From Streptomyces aureoverticillatus (GTDB lineage Bacteria; Actinomycetota; Actinomycetes; Streptomycetales; Streptomycetaceae): a stretch of 64,000 bases of DNA. The first letter of the stretch is position 1. Each line of letters begins with the position of its first letter. The stretch spans positions 310,001 to 374,000 of the forward strand of contig NZ_BMSY01000009.1 in NCBI RefSeq assembly GCF_014649395.1, read 5' to 3'. The position numbers were made by a program, and so were the translations under genes. The notes under the pieces were generated by a model that had not been told where the DNA came from, did not search any database, and worked only from the letters and a program-made list of their open reading frames with translations. Shown one piece after another: positions 1 through 8,074 of the stretch.

Positions 1-1
1 C

Positions 2-856
2 TACGGCCTGGACGACCTCGTCGGCGCGGACACCGTCATCGTGCCGTCGGTGCCCGACGCCTGTGTGGAGGAGGGCGCGCCGATGCCGCCCGGCCTCGTC
101 GAGGCGCTGCGCCGCGCGCACGCGGCGGGCGCGCGCATGGTGTCCCTGTGCAACGGCGCGTTCGCGCTCGCGGAGGCGGGCCTCCTCGACGGCCGCCGGG
201 CCACCGCGCACTGGCAGCACACGGCCCAGCTCGCCGCGCGCTTTCCGCGGGTGGAGGTGGACGACTCGGTGCTGTACGTGGACGACGGCGACGTGCTGAC
301 CAGCGCCGGCCTGACGGCGGGCCTGGACCTGTGCCTCCATCTCGTACGCCGCGATCTCGGCGCGCACGTCGCCAACCAACTGGCCCGCCGCATGGTGGTG
401 CCCGCCCACCGGCCGGGCGGGCAGGCCCAGTTCATCGATCTGTCGGTGCCCGCCACGGACGACGCGGGGCTGAGCCCGGTGCTTGACTGGGCGCGGCGGC
501 ACCTCGACCGGCCGCTGACGGTGGCGGACCTGGCGCGCCGCGCCGCGATGAGCCCGCGCACGTTCTACCGCCGCCTCCAGGCCGCGACGGGCACGACGCC
601 CCTCCAGTGGCTCCTCAACCAGCGCCTCGCCCGCGCCCAGAGCCTCCTGGAGTCCACCGACCTGCCGGTCGAGAAGGTCGGCGAACTGAGCGGCCTCGGC
701 ACGGCGAACAACCTCCGCCACCACTTCCTCAAGCAGGTCGGCGTGTCCCCCGGCGACTACCGCCGGGCCTTCCCGCGGTCCGGCCCCGCCGCACGGGACC
801 GCTCGTCGGCCCGGCCCGCCGAATCCGTCGAGAAACCAGCCCCGGCGGTGCTCTGA
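2..856 (+). CDS. GlxA-type AraC-family regulator, 5' end missing
   Basis: This is the 3' part of a GlxA-type transcription regulator. The frame is open from the left edge, so the real start lies outside the window. The visible protein begins with a DJ-1/PfpI (amidotransferase-like) ligand domain over roughly 140 residues, with an elbow-like stretch VSLCNGAFALAEAG. An AraC-type double helix-turn-helix follows (LARRAAMSPRTFYRR, then VEKVGELSGLGTANNLRHHF). An Arg/Pro-rich tail closes the protein. Members bind DNA through the AraC domain and often control catabolic genes; the target cannot be named because the upstream neighbourhood is absent. A GTG at 41 could be mistaken for a start, but the domain continues upstream of it. 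Confidence 0.93.
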   Translation, partial: YGLDDLVGADTVIVPSVPDACVEEGAPMPPGLVEALRRAHAAGARMVSLCNGAFALAEAGLLDGRRATAHWQHTAQLAARFPRVEVDDSVLYVDDGDVLTSAGLTAGLDLCLHLVRRDLGAHVANQLARRMVVPAHRPGGQAQFIDLSVPATDDAGLSPVLDWARRHLDRPLTVADLARRAAMSPRTFYRRLQAATGTTPLQWLLNQRLARAQSLLESTDLPVEKVGELSGLGTANNLRHHFLKQVGVSPGDYRRAFPRSGPAARDRSSARPAESVEKPAPAVL

Positions 857-867
857 AAGGCGGCGCG

Positions 868-887
868 GCGCCCCTCCGTGGGGGCGC
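868..887. terminator. Hairpin after the GlxA-type gene
   Basis: Arms GCGCCCC (868-874) and GGGGCGC (881-887) enclose a 6-nt loop, starting 12 bp after the stop. There is no clear T-run, as is common in high-GC actinobacteria. Probably the terminator of the regulator gene. Confidence 0.5.
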
Positions 888-1002
888 GGACGGACGGCTG
901 CACCTCGCCGTGTAGGGGCCCCCTTCCCGCCTCGGAACGGGCCCCGCACACGCCCGCCCAGGCGATCATCCCATCCCCTCTGAGCTGGGCTTTCGTACGT
1001 CG

Positions 1003-1016
1003 CGACGCTAGCGTCG
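1003..1016. promoter_or_regulatory. 14-bp perfect palindrome upstream of the methyltransferase
   Basis: CGACGCTAGCGTCG is a perfect palindrome ending 24 bp before the methyltransferase start. Its position suits an operator overlapping promoter or leader. No regulator in the window is an obvious partner. Confidence 0.35.
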
Positions 1017-1040
1017 AGCCATCCCCGCCAAGGGGTTCGG

Positions 1041-1820
1041 ATGCACGCGAAAGGGCCGCGGATGGACCGGAACATACGCACTGTCGACGACGTACTGAAG
1101 CTCCTTGACGGCCTGTTCGCGCCGGGGACCGACCGCTGGACGGCGGACGCGGCCGACTGGTGGGACGGCTTCTACACCGACCGGTCCAAGCCGGTGCCGT
1201 TCTTCGTGGCGAAGCCCGACGAGAGCCTCGCCTCGTACGTCGACCGCGGCCTGGTCGCCCCGGGCCGCGCCCTGGAACTCGGCTGCGGCCCGGGCCGCAA
1301 CGCCCTGCACCTGGCCGCGCTCGGCTTCGAGGTGGACGCCGTCGACGTGTCGCCGGCCGCGATCTCCTGGGCCGAGGAACGCGCCCGCGAGGCCGGGGCC
1401 GACGTCCGCTTCCACCTGGGTGACGCGTTCGCGCTCGACCCCGCCGCGCTCGGCGGACCGTACGACCTGGTCTACGACTCGGGCTGCTTCCACCACCTGC
1501 CGCCGCACCGCCGCGTCAGCTACCTCGCCCTGCTGGAGCGGGCGCTCGCGCCGGGCGGCCACTTCGCCCTCACCTGCTTCGCGGCGGGCGGGATGGGCTC
1601 CGAACTCCCCGACGCGGACTTCTACCGCGCGTCCGGACTCCAGGGCGGCCTCGCCTACACCCCGGAATCCCTCCGCTGGATCTTCTCCGAGCTCACGGAG
1701 GTCGAACTGCGCCGCATGCGCGACGAGTCGCCGGAGTCCGCGTACTTCGGGGAGCCGTTCCTGTGGACGGCGCTGTTCCGGCGGGTCGCACGGGATGCAC
1801 GGGACGGACGGGACGCCTGA
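1041..1820 (+). CDS. Class I SAM-dependent methyltransferase
   Basis: A 259-residue Rossmann-fold methyltransferase that would transfer a methyl group from S-adenosylmethionine to an unidentified small molecule. Motif I is clear near residue 78 (LELGCGPGRNALHLA), followed by the acidic end of strand 2 (VDAVDVSP) and a motif like GDAFAL. The DLVYDSGCFHHLP stretch matches the post-motif region of methyltransferase domain 25/11 proteins. The ATG at 1041 has AGGGG about 6 bp upstream; an in-frame ATG at 1062 is the alternative. It stands alone, convergent with the FnIII gene, with a palindrome just upstream. The substrate cannot be told from sequence. Confidence 0.9.
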   Translation: MHAKGPRMDRNIRTVDDVLKLLDGLFAPGTDRWTADAADWWDGFYTDRSKPVPFFVAKPDESLASYVDRGLVAPGRALELGCGPGRNALHLAALGFEVDAVDVSPAAISWAEERAREAGADVRFHLGDAFALDPAALGGPYDLVYDSGCFHHLPPHRRVSYLALLERALAPGGHFALTCFAAGGMGSELPDADFYRASGLQGGLAYTPESLRWIFSELTEVELRRMRDESPESAYFGEPFLWTALFRRVARDARDGRDA

Positions 1821-1835
1821 GGGTCAGGCGGGCCC

Positions 1836-1861
1836 GGGCCGGGAGGGCGGCCTCCCGGCCC
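1836..1861. terminator. Bidirectional terminator between convergent genes
   Basis: Perfect 11-bp arms GGGCCGGGAGG (1836-1846) and CCTCCCGGCCC (1851-1861) around a 4-nt loop sit between the methyltransferase stop (1820) and the FnIII gene stop (1869), placed to serve both strands. Confidence 0.7.
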
Positions 1862-1868
1862 TCGTCCG

Positions 1869-3203
1869 TCAGGCGGACGGCGTGGCCGACACCTCCGGGG
1901 AGAGGGCGGACTCGAGGCCGTCCTCGTTGAGGGTGGCGACGGCGTAGTAATACGTCGTGCCGCTCGCCAGACCTCGGTCCACGTACTCCGTGCTGTCCGT
2001 GACGTGGCTGAACTCGGCGTTTTCCTTGGTGACTTGGGGATTCGTGGAGCGGTAGACGCGGTAGCCGGTCACGCGCGCCTCGTCGCTGCCGTACGGGACA
2101 CCGAACCAGCTGAGCCGCACCGTGCCCGCGCCCGGCGTGACGTCGTAGACCTCCGTGGCGCCCGGCGGTCGCGGCTCCGAGTACGTCGGCTTGACCGATG
2201 CGGAGGCGGGCGAGGAGACGGAGTACGGGGACGTGGCGACGACGGCGTAGTAGTAGTCCCGCTCGCCGTCACCCTCACCCACCGTGGCGGTGTACCCCTT
2301 GCTCGTCGTGGTGGCCACGCGGTTGGCCGGGTCGGTGATGTCGACCGGGGAGGTCCTGGAGCGGTAGATGGTGTAGGAGGCGACCGGCACGTACGGACTC
2401 TGCGACCACGACAGGGTGAGCCGCCGGCCCACGAGCTGGGCGTTGTCGAGGGCGGGCGCCTTGGGCGCGGTGCTGGCGGTGACGGACTTGGTGCCGGTCA
2501 CCGTGTTCGACGCCTCGGACTCGTTCCCGACGGCGTCGACACCCCGCACCTCGTAGTGGTAAGTCCGGCCCGGGTCACCCTTCGTGTCACGGAAGGTCAG
2601 CGTCGACGTCGAACCCACCTTGACACGGCTGGAGTTGAGGGATTCGGCGCGGTACACCACGTACTTCACCGCGTCCGAGTCGCCACTGCGCCACGCCAGC
2701 GTCACACCGCGCTCGTCCTCGCGGGCGCGAGTGAGGTCCCGGGGCGCGAAGGGCGCGACGGTGTCCCGGGTGCCGCGCAGGGGCTCGGTGTAGGGCGAGA
2801 CGTGACCGGCGTCGTCCAGGGCGCGGACCTTGTACGCGTACGCGACGTCGGGGTCGGCGGCGCTGTCGGCGTACGAACTCGTACGCACGGTGGCGAGCCG
2901 CTCGTAGGGGCCGACCTCGTCCGGCCCGGTGCCCTCGGCCTCGGCGCGGTACACCTCGTAGGCGGTGGCCGCGGAGAGCGGGCTCCAGGACAGGGAGACG
3001 GCCTCGCGCCCGTCGCCGACGGAGAAGCCCTCGGGGGCGTCGTACAGGGGATTGTCGGGCTGGTCCGGGTCGTCGCCGGTGCGGGCCGCGGAGGCGGCGG
3101 CGGTGGGTGCGGCGGCGTGGGCGGTGCCGGTTAACCCGAGAGCGAGGACGACGAGGGTGGCGGAGGCGACGGCTGTCGGTCTGAGACGAGAGCGTGGAGA
3201 CAC
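1869..3203 (-). CDS. Secreted protein with four fibronectin type III repeats
   Basis: A 444-residue exported protein. The GTG at 3203 is preferred because AAGGGAA lies about 7 bp upstream and it gives a compact signal peptide (basic start, hydrophobic core VVLALGLTG, cleavage near THA-AA). A longer frame back to 3308 has no such features. After a short acidic linker come four FnIII-like repeats of about 95 residues. Each has a W on strand B (LSWSP, LAWRS, LSWSQ, LSWFG) and a YxVYR-type strand (YEVYRA, YVVYRA, YTIYRS, YRVYRS). No catalytic module is visible. Such proteins may bind carbohydrate or surfaces; the role is unknown. Confidence 0.88.
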   Translation of the reverse strand: MSPRSRLRPTAVASATLVVLALGLTGTAHAAAPTAAASAARTGDDPDQPDNPLYDAPEGFSVGDGREAVSLSWSPLSAATAYEVYRAEAEGTGPDEVGPYERLATVRTSSYADSAADPDVAYAYKVRALDDAGHVSPYTEPLRGTRDTVAPFAPRDLTRAREDERGVTLAWRSGDSDAVKYVVYRAESLNSSRVKVGSTSTLTFRDTKGDPGRTYHYEVRGVDAVGNESEASNTVTGTKSVTASTAPKAPALDNAQLVGRRLTLSWSQSPYVPVASYTIYRSRTSPVDITDPANRVATTTSKGYTATVGEGDGERDYYYAVVATSPYSVSSPASASVKPTYSEPRPPGATEVYDVTPGAGTVRLSWFGVPYGSDEARVTGYRVYRSTNPQVTKENAEFSHVTDSTEYVDRGLASGTTYYYAVATLNEDGLESALSPEVSATPSA

Positions 3204-3358
3204 GGCTGGCGTTCCCTTTCCGGTGGGGCCACGTACGGACGTACGGGGGTACGGGATGCAGTCGTGGGGGGAGTTGGTGGTGCCGGTGGTGCTGTGGGGG
3301 CAAGGCACTGTAGCTGTATATGGCCGGGAGATGGGAGGCGGCGCGCGCCACTACCGGT

Positions 3359-3380
3359 CTGTACCTACTAGTATGTACAG
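3359..3380. promoter_or_regulatory. 22-bp near-perfect palindrome upstream of the tautomerase
   Basis: The core TACTAGTA is extended on both sides to GTAC and CTGTAC/GTACAG, so 20 of 22 positions are symmetric. It lies about 65 bp before the tautomerase start in a 242-bp divergent gap, in the size and place of a TetR- or MarR-type operator. No such regulator is encoded nearby. Confidence 0.5.
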
Positions 3381-3445
3381 CAGCTGCTTGGCGACGACGC
3401 CCGGCACAGACGACCCACACAGACGACCGAGAGGACCGCTCCCCC

Positions 3446-3859
3446 ATGCCTTTTGTCCGCATAGACGTCCTGGGGACCGACACCGACCGCCTCGACGCGC
3501 TCGGCCGTGCCGTGCACGACGCCCTCGTGGAGACCATCGGCATCCCGCCCGACGACCGGTTCCAGGTGCTCACCGCCCACGACGGCGGCCGCGGCACGCT
3601 GCGCTACGACGACTACCTCGGGGTGCGCCGGGACGACGGCATCGTGTACGTGGCGATCACGATGCGCTCGGGCCGCACCCCCGCGCAGAAGCAGGCGCTG
3701 TACCGGCGGATCGCCGAACTCGCCGAGGAGTACGCGGGCACCGAGCCGCGGAACGTGTTCGTCACCGTGACCGAGAACGAGTCCGTCGACTGGTCGCTCG
3801 GCAACGGGGTGGCGCAGTACGCCGACGCGGAGGGCGCGGCCGGTCCGGCGCCCCTATAG
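3446..3859 (+). CDS. Tautomerase family protein
   Basis: A 137-residue protein of the tautomerase (4-oxalocrotonate tautomerase/MIF) superfamily. After removal of Met the N-terminus is Pro (MPFVRIDV), the catalytic base of the family. The length corresponds to a fused double beta-alpha-beta unit (Tautomerase_2-like) rather than the 60-residue 4-OT. The ATG at 3446 is chosen because it places Pro at position 2, though the open frame extends back to 3320; GAGGA lies about 10 bp upstream. The gene is monocistronic, divergent from the FnIII gene and preceded by a strong palindrome. The natural substrate is unknown. Confidence 0.87.
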   Translation: MPFVRIDVLGTDTDRLDALGRAVHDALVETIGIPPDDRFQVLTAHDGGRGTLRYDDYLGVRRDDGIVYVAITMRSGRTPAQKQALYRRIAELAEEYAGTEPRNVFVTVTENESVDWSLGNGVAQYADAEGAAGPAPL

Positions 3860-3955
3860 GGCACGCCCGCCCGGCCCGCCGGGCATTCGGCGACTTCGTC
3901 ACGCTCTTGCGTGACGCGGCCCGCCCCGGCGCCGGTGGCTCGGGACAATGCACGC

Positions 3956-4972
3956 ATGCCTGACGACTGGAAGCGGCAGATCGACGCGCTCCACAGCGAC
4001 CTGGTCCGCCGCGACGACCCCGCCGCCTGGGTCAGCGAGGCGGACGCCGTGGACGCCTCCTACCTGTATCCCCAACTCGCCGTGCGCGGACCGGTCTTCG
4101 GGCTCGCCGCCCGGGAGGTCGACGGCGAGGGTCCCTGGCGGCTGCTGGGCGACGTGACGGAGGGCACGCCCCAGCAGGCCCGGGACGGCCTCAACTCCCT
4201 GCTGTGGTTCAAGGCGAAGGACGAGACCGACGACCGGGAGGAGCGCCGCGCCCTGCTCGCGGCCGTCGCCCGCCTCGAACGCGAGCCGGTCAACGAGCTC
4301 ACCGTGCTCGGCACGCGCTACCGGGTCATCCGCGGCGACGAGTTCGCGCGCTCCGGCGAGGACGGCCTCGAACCGCCCCGGCCCACCGACCCGGAGCCGG
4401 CCGACCCGTCCTGGGAGGACCGCCCGTCGCCGCCCTCGCAGGACGTGGGCTTCACCCTCGACCCGGGCCGCGCCGAGGGCCTGATGGCGGGGGCGCTGCG
4501 GATCGCGCTGCGCGGCTTCACGTACACGGGCGACCACTTCCCCCGGGTCTTCCGCGAGGACTCCGTGCGGGCCGTGCGGAACCATCCGGAGGTGGTCCTG
4601 CTCCCGGTGAGCTTCGGTGTCGCGGAGCGCCGGGGCGAGCGATGGCGGCCGCGCGGCGCACTGATGCCCACCCCGCACGACGCGCGGCGGCTGCTCGTCC
4701 ACGGCATGACCGAGTTCTGGCCGCTGCTGTACGACTTCGACGACACCGAGCGCGCCGAATTCGCCCGCGCCGCCGAGGGGTTCAGGGCGGCGGGCCGCGC
4801 GAACGAGGTCGTCGTGCGCGACCGCTGCTACCGCGTCTGCCGCGTGGAGCGCATGGTCAGGCTCGGCCCCGACGGCCCCGAGCCGGCCCGCCCCTCGGAC
4901 GTGGAGACGACGGAGCCGATGAAGCTCCATCCGACGATGGACGAGGACGGCGTCATCAACTACGACGACTGA
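3956..4972 (+). CDS. DUF5954 family protein
   Basis: A 338-residue soluble protein recognised as DUF5954, a family largely confined to Streptomyces and relatives with no assigned function. Two related halves are suggested: an ELTVLGTRYRVIRGDEFARSG segment near residue 110 echoed by NEVVVRDRCYRVCRVERMVR near residue 285, both leading into Gly-Pro-Glu-Pro-rich stretches. No signal peptide, membrane segment or catalytic motif is visible. The ATG at 3956 begins MPDDWKRQI and is in frame with an upstream GTG at 3911, which is less likely. The 3' end is duplicated just beyond the stop (see the repeat at 4963-5049). Confidence 0.82.
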   Translation: MPDDWKRQIDALHSDLVRRDDPAAWVSEADAVDASYLYPQLAVRGPVFGLAAREVDGEGPWRLLGDVTEGTPQQARDGLNSLLWFKAKDETDDREERRALLAAVARLEREPVNELTVLGTRYRVIRGDEFARSGEDGLEPPRPTDPEPADPSWEDRPSPPSQDVGFTLDPGRAEGLMAGALRIALRGFTYTGDHFPRVFREDSVRAVRNHPEVVLLPVSFGVAERRGERWRPRGALMPTPHDARRLLVHGMTEFWPLLYDFDDTERAEFARAAEGFRAAGRANEVVVRDRCYRVCRVERMVRLGPDGPEPARPSDVETTEPMKLHPTMDEDGVINYDD

Positions 4973-5049
4973 ACGGCCGCTACGACGGCTGCAAGGCGAC
5001 GACTGAGCGGCGACGGCTGAGCGGCGGCTGAGCGCCGACGGCTGAGCGG
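4963..5049 (+). repeat. Tandem repeats containing the DUF5954 stop codon
   Basis: The last codons and stop of the DUF5954 gene (CGACGACTGAACGG, 4963-4976) recur as CGACGACTGAGCGG (4997-5010), CGACGGCTGAGCGG (5011-5024), a shortened CGGCTGAGCGC (5025-5035) and CGACGGCTGAGCGG (5036-5049). Each copy carries TGA, so the array looks like stepwise duplication of a gene end. Confidence 0.7.
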
Positions 5050-5299
5050 CGCGGAATACGCATTCCGTCTTGTTCCGGACGGAATCGCCACAAGTGCGCC
5101 TGAGAGGTTGCCTCGGCGCGCCCTTCCCCGCGTCCGGGCGACCGGACATCGTGCGCGTACGCCGTCCGGGCGTGGGGTAGCGGTTCGAGTGGCGTACGAA
5201 ACGCCTCCCAGGTTGCGGCACTTGCCCGGGTTCTGATTCCGTCACGCGGGTGACCTCATGAACCGCCGCCCGACCGCCTACCTGCTCGACGGAGTGCTG
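5050..5299. other. Non-coding gap before the thioesterase, with one hairpin
   Basis: Together with the repeat array this fills the 327 bp between the DUF5954 stop and the thioesterase start. It holds one clear inverted repeat, ATTCCGTC (5062-5069) and GACGGAAT (5078-5085) with an 8-nt spacer, which may be a terminator or operator. I see no convincing promoter hexamers and no small gene. Confidence 0.5.
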
Positions 5300-6094
5300 A
5301 TGACCACCGAATCGATGACGTCGACCCCGCACCGGGGGGCCAACTCGCCCTATTCCCCGGCGAGTTGGCTGCGTCGCACCCTGCCGCGCCCGGCGGCGCG
5401 GACCACCCTGGTGTGCTTCCCGCACGCGGGCGGCACCGCCTCCTTCTTCGCTCCGTGGGCGAAGCTGCTCCCGCCGGACGTGGAACTGGTCGCGGTGCAG
5501 TACCCGGGCCGCCAGGACCGGCTCGCGGAGCGGCCCGTGGCCACCATGCCCAAGCTGGCCGACGCCGTCACGAACGCGCTGCGGTCCGGCGTGCGCGCCG
5601 ATCGCGAGCTGGTCTTCTTCGGCCACAGCATGGGGGCCGCGCTGGCCTGGGAGACGGCGCTGCGCATGGAGGCCGCGCCCGGACCCGCGCCCCGGCAGGT
5701 CTTCGTCTCCGGTCGCTACGGTCCGAGCCGGCAACGGCCCGGCACGCTGCATCTGCTGCCGGAGGAGGCGTTCGTCGACGAGATCAGGCAGCTCGGCGGC
5801 ACCGAGCCGCAACTGCTGACCAACCCCGACCTGCGCGCGCTGGTGCTGCCCGCGATACGCGCCGACTACCGCCTGATCGAGACGTACGAGCCGGACCTGA
5901 CGGCCCGGCTGCGCTGCCCGATCGGAGTGTTCACCGGCGACCAGGACCCCGAGGTGGGGCCCGAGGACGTGGAGTCGTGGCGCGAGGCGGGCACCGGCGA
6001 CTTCTCCGCCGTCGTGCTGCCCGGCGACCACTTCTATCTGACGGACCACGCGGAGCGCATCATCTCCGCGATGTTCGACGCCCCCGCCGCGTAG
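5300..6094 (+). CDS. Type II thioesterase (alpha/beta hydrolase)
   Basis: A 264-residue thioesterase of the GrsT/RifR kind. These enzymes release wrong or stalled acyl groups from carrier proteins of NRPS and PKS assembly lines. The signature CFPHAGGTASFFAPWA, the nucleophile elbow GHSMGAALAWE near residue 110 and the terminal GDHFYL histidine segment are all present. The ATG at 5300 is preferred over the GTG/ATG frame at 5258 because GGAG lies 5 bp upstream. No assembly-line gene is adjacent; the nearest adenylation enzyme is 24 kb away at 30144. It may serve a cluster outside the window or act generally. Confidence 0.92.
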   Translation: MTTESMTSTPHRGANSPYSPASWLRRTLPRPAARTTLVCFPHAGGTASFFAPWAKLLPPDVELVAVQYPGRQDRLAERPVATMPKLADAVTNALRSGVRADRELVFFGHSMGAALAWETALRMEAAPGPAPRQVFVSGRYGPSRQRPGTLHLLPEEAFVDEIRQLGGTEPQLLTNPDLRALVLPAIRADYRLIETYEPDLTARLRCPIGVFTGDQDPEVGPEDVESWREAGTGDFSAVVLPGDHFYLTDHAERIISAMFDAPAA

Positions 6095-6098
6095 TCGG

Positions 6099-7046
6099 TC
6101 AGCCCGCGAAGGCCGTCCCCGGCAGCCCCTGCCCGGCGCCCTGGACCACGAGGACCGAGCCCGCCATCGGGTGCGGGCGGTCCAGGCCGACCCGGGCCGT
6201 CGTGACGTACAGATCGCGCAGGTCCGGACCGCCGAACGCGCAGGCGGTGGGGCGCCGCACCGGCAGCCGCAGCACCCGGTCGAGGGCGCCGGACGGGGTG
6301 TAGCGCCGGACCTGCCCGCCGTCCCAGAGCGCCACCCACACGCAGCCGTCCGCGTCCACGGTCAGGCCGTCGGGCATGCCGTCCGCTTCCGCGACGACGG
6401 TGAACTCCCGCCGGTCGACGACGCGTTGACCGTCCATGCGGCAGACGTCGATACGCCGGGTGGGGCTGTCCACGTAGTACATGAGGGTGCCGTCGGGGCT
6501 CCAGCCGACGCCGTTGCTGACGGCCACGTGCGGGAACACCGCGGTCGCGGTGCCGTCCGGGGCGACGCGCGTCAGGCTCCCGCCGCCCGGCGCCTCGTCG
6601 TAGCGCATGGTGCCCGCCCAGAGCGCGCCGTCGGGGGCGACGGCCGCGTCGTTGCCGCGGCGTCCGGCGACCGGGTCGCGCACCAGCCAGGAGAAGACGC
6701 CGTCCGGGCCGTAGAGCCCGATGCCGTCGCGGAGGTTGACGACGAGGCCGCCGCCCGCCCGCGGCTTCGCGGCGCCGACGTGCTGTTCGGTGGCTAGCAC
6801 CGTGCGCCGGCCGCTCGCCGGATCGTAGGTGTGGACGCGGGAGCTGAGGATGTCCACCCAGATCAGGCGCCCGGCGGCGGGGTCCCAGGTCGGGCCCTCG
6901 CCCAGCTCGGCCCACTCGTGCACGGCGACTTCGATGCCCGGCTTCCGCCGCCCGGCCGACGTACGTTCCGCGTCCGGCGTACGTTCCGCGACCGTGTTCC
7001 GCTCCGTCACAGCCTCACCCTTCGCCACAGAACTGCCTCTCGTCAC
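6099..7046 (-). CDS. SMP-30/gluconolactonase family sugar lactonase
   Basis: A protein of about 315 residues with the six-bladed propeller fold of SMP-30/regucalcin/gluconolactonases, which open sugar lactones to aldonic acids using a divalent metal. Expected metal ligands are visible: Glu in LGEGPTWDP, Asn in VSNGVGWSPDG and Asp in MPDGLTVDADG. The GTG at 7046 and an in-frame GTG at 7010 (VTERN) both have purine-rich leaders, so the start is uncertain by about 12 residues. It follows iclR by 42 bp on the same strand and lies beside a dehydratase and a dehydrogenase. This suggests dehydrogenase, lactonase and dehydratase steps of a non-phosphorylative sugar pathway. It converges on the thioesterase with a 4-bp gap. 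Confidence 0.92.
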   Translation of the reverse strand: MTRGSSVAKGEAVTERNTVAERTPDAERTSAGRRKPGIEVAVHEWAELGEGPTWDPAAGRLIWVDILSSRVHTYDPASGRRTVLATEQHVGAAKPRAGGGLVVNLRDGIGLYGPDGVFSWLVRDPVAGRRGNDAAVAPDGALWAGTMRYDEAPGGGSLTRVAPDGTATAVFPHVAVSNGVGWSPDGTLMYYVDSPTRRIDVCRMDGQRVVDRREFTVVAEADGMPDGLTVDADGCVWVALWDGGQVRRYTPSGALDRVLRLPVRRPTACAFGGPDLRDLYVTTARVGLDRPHPMAGSVLVVQGAGQGLPGTAFAG

Positions 7047-7088
7047 AGCTCAACCTGTCGTCACACCCCTGCCGCGCCGGCGGCACCG

Positions 7089-7859
7089 TCACCGCGCGCC
7101 CCGGTGCCCGAGCCGCGCGGACAGCTCGCCCGCTCCCTTCACCGCGAGGTCGGACAGCTCGGCCTCGCGGTCCTCGCTCCAGCGGATCATCGGTACGGAG
7201 ACGGAGAGCGCGGCGACGACCCGTCCCGCGCTGTCGCGCACCGGGGCGGCCACACAGCTCACGTCCGGGTTGGACTCGCGGTGCTCGGAGGCTACGCCGC
7301 GCTCGCGGATCGCGGTGAGCGCGGCGCGCAACGCGGCCGGATCGGTCAGGCTGTGCGGCGTCATGCCGGTCAGCTCGCGGCCCTCGATGCGGGCGTCCAG
7401 CTCGGCCGCCGGCAGTGAGGCGAGCAGCATCTTGCCGACGGCCGTGCAGTGCGCGGGCAGTCGGCGGCCCGCCGCGGAGACCATGCGGACGGCGTGCGTG
7501 GAGTCGACCTTGGCGATGTAGATGACGTCGGCGTCCTCCAGGATCGCGACGTGCACGGTCTCGTCGCAGGTCTCGGCCACCTCGCGGGCCACGCGCTGAC
7601 CCTCGGCAGCGAGGTCGAGCTGCTCGGCGTACCGGCTGCCCAACTGGTAGGTGCGCACGCCGAGGCGGTAGCGGCCCGGCTGCTCGGGGATCGTCACCAG
7701 GTAGGACCGGGCGGCCAGGGTGGTGAGCAGCTCGTGCACGGTGGTGCGGGGAAGCTGGAGCTTGCGGGTGACCTCCGGCGCGGAGAGCGTGCCGTCGCCC
7801 TCCAGGAACAGCTCCAGTATGTCGAAAGCCCTGGTCACCGCCGGAACGAGGCGCCCCAT
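7089..7859 (-). CDS. IclR family transcriptional regulator
   Basis: A regulator of about 256 residues. The N-terminal winged helix (ILELFLEGDGTLSAPEV, then LPRTTVHELLTTL) is followed by the IclR effector domain (VHVAILEDADVIYIAKVDS, PAHCTAVGKMLLA, SCVAAPVRDSAGRVVAALS). Start at ATG 7859 (MGRLVPAV) or GTG 7868, with GAGGGTGG upstream. It is divergent from the dehydratase operon and co-directional with the lactonase, so it is the natural local regulator. A GTTCG-N6-CGACC site lies just upstream of its own start, and further copies precede other sugar genes. IclR proteins usually repress until a pathway intermediate, often an aldonate or keto-acid, binds. Confidence 0.94.
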   Translation of the reverse strand: MGRLVPAVTRAFDILELFLEGDGTLSAPEVTRKLQLPRTTVHELLTTLAARSYLVTIPEQPGRYRLGVRTYQLGSRYAEQLDLAAEGQRVAREVAETCDETVHVAILEDADVIYIAKVDSTHAVRMVSAAGRRLPAHCTAVGKMLLASLPAAELDARIEGRELTGMTPHSLTDPAALRAALTAIRERGVASEHRESNPDVSCVAAPVRDSAGRVVAALSVSVPMIRWSEDREAELSDLAVKGAGELSARLGHRGAR

Positions 7860-7879
7860 GCCGTCCACCCACCCTCTTC

Positions 7880-7895
7880 GTTCGAAACTCCGACC
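7880..7895. promoter_or_regulatory. Candidate IclR site at its own leader
   Basis: GTTCG-AAACTC-CGACC lies 12-20 bp upstream of the iclR start. It shares the half-site GTTCG and 6-bp spacing with the sites at 10347, 21818, 30080 and 36541. The right half is CGACC, as at 30080. Confidence 0.4.
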
Positions 7896-7978
7896 GTTGG
7901 CCGGTATCACGAACGCAGGCTAGACGCAGCGCTGTCGACGACGCAATGGTCCTGCGGAAACGGTTCGCGCGCGACCCA

Positions 7979-8008
7979 TTGACACCTCCGAGAGGGGCGC
8001 TTTACGGT
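7979..8008 (+). promoter_or_regulatory. Promoter of the dehydratase operon
   Basis: A consensus -35 TTGACA (7979-7984), 18-bp spacer and TACGGT (8003-8008) give a housekeeping-type promoter. The palindromic operator begins 10 bp downstream, a position that fits repression. Confidence 0.6.
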
Positions 8009-8017
8009 CACGCCACC

Positions 8018-8045
8018 ATTTCGAACGCGTGACGAAATATCGAAC
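8018..8045. promoter_or_regulatory. Candidate IclR operator before the dehydratase
   Basis: Two overlapping signals: an inverted repeat ATTTCG (8018-8023) / CGAAAT (8033-8038) with a 9-bp spacer, and on the minus strand GTTCG-ATATTT-CG reading from 8045. The latter matches the motif before other sugar genes in the window. It sits between the promoter and the GTG start at 8075. Confidence 0.55.
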
Positions 8046-8074
8046 GCAGCCTACGCACCCTGGGGGCAACTGCC

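Noticed and set aside
3899..6049. 716-codon open frame on the minus strand opposite DUF5954 and the thioesterase
   Set aside because: It is the antisense shadow of two clear protein families, has low-complexity composition and no recognisable domain.
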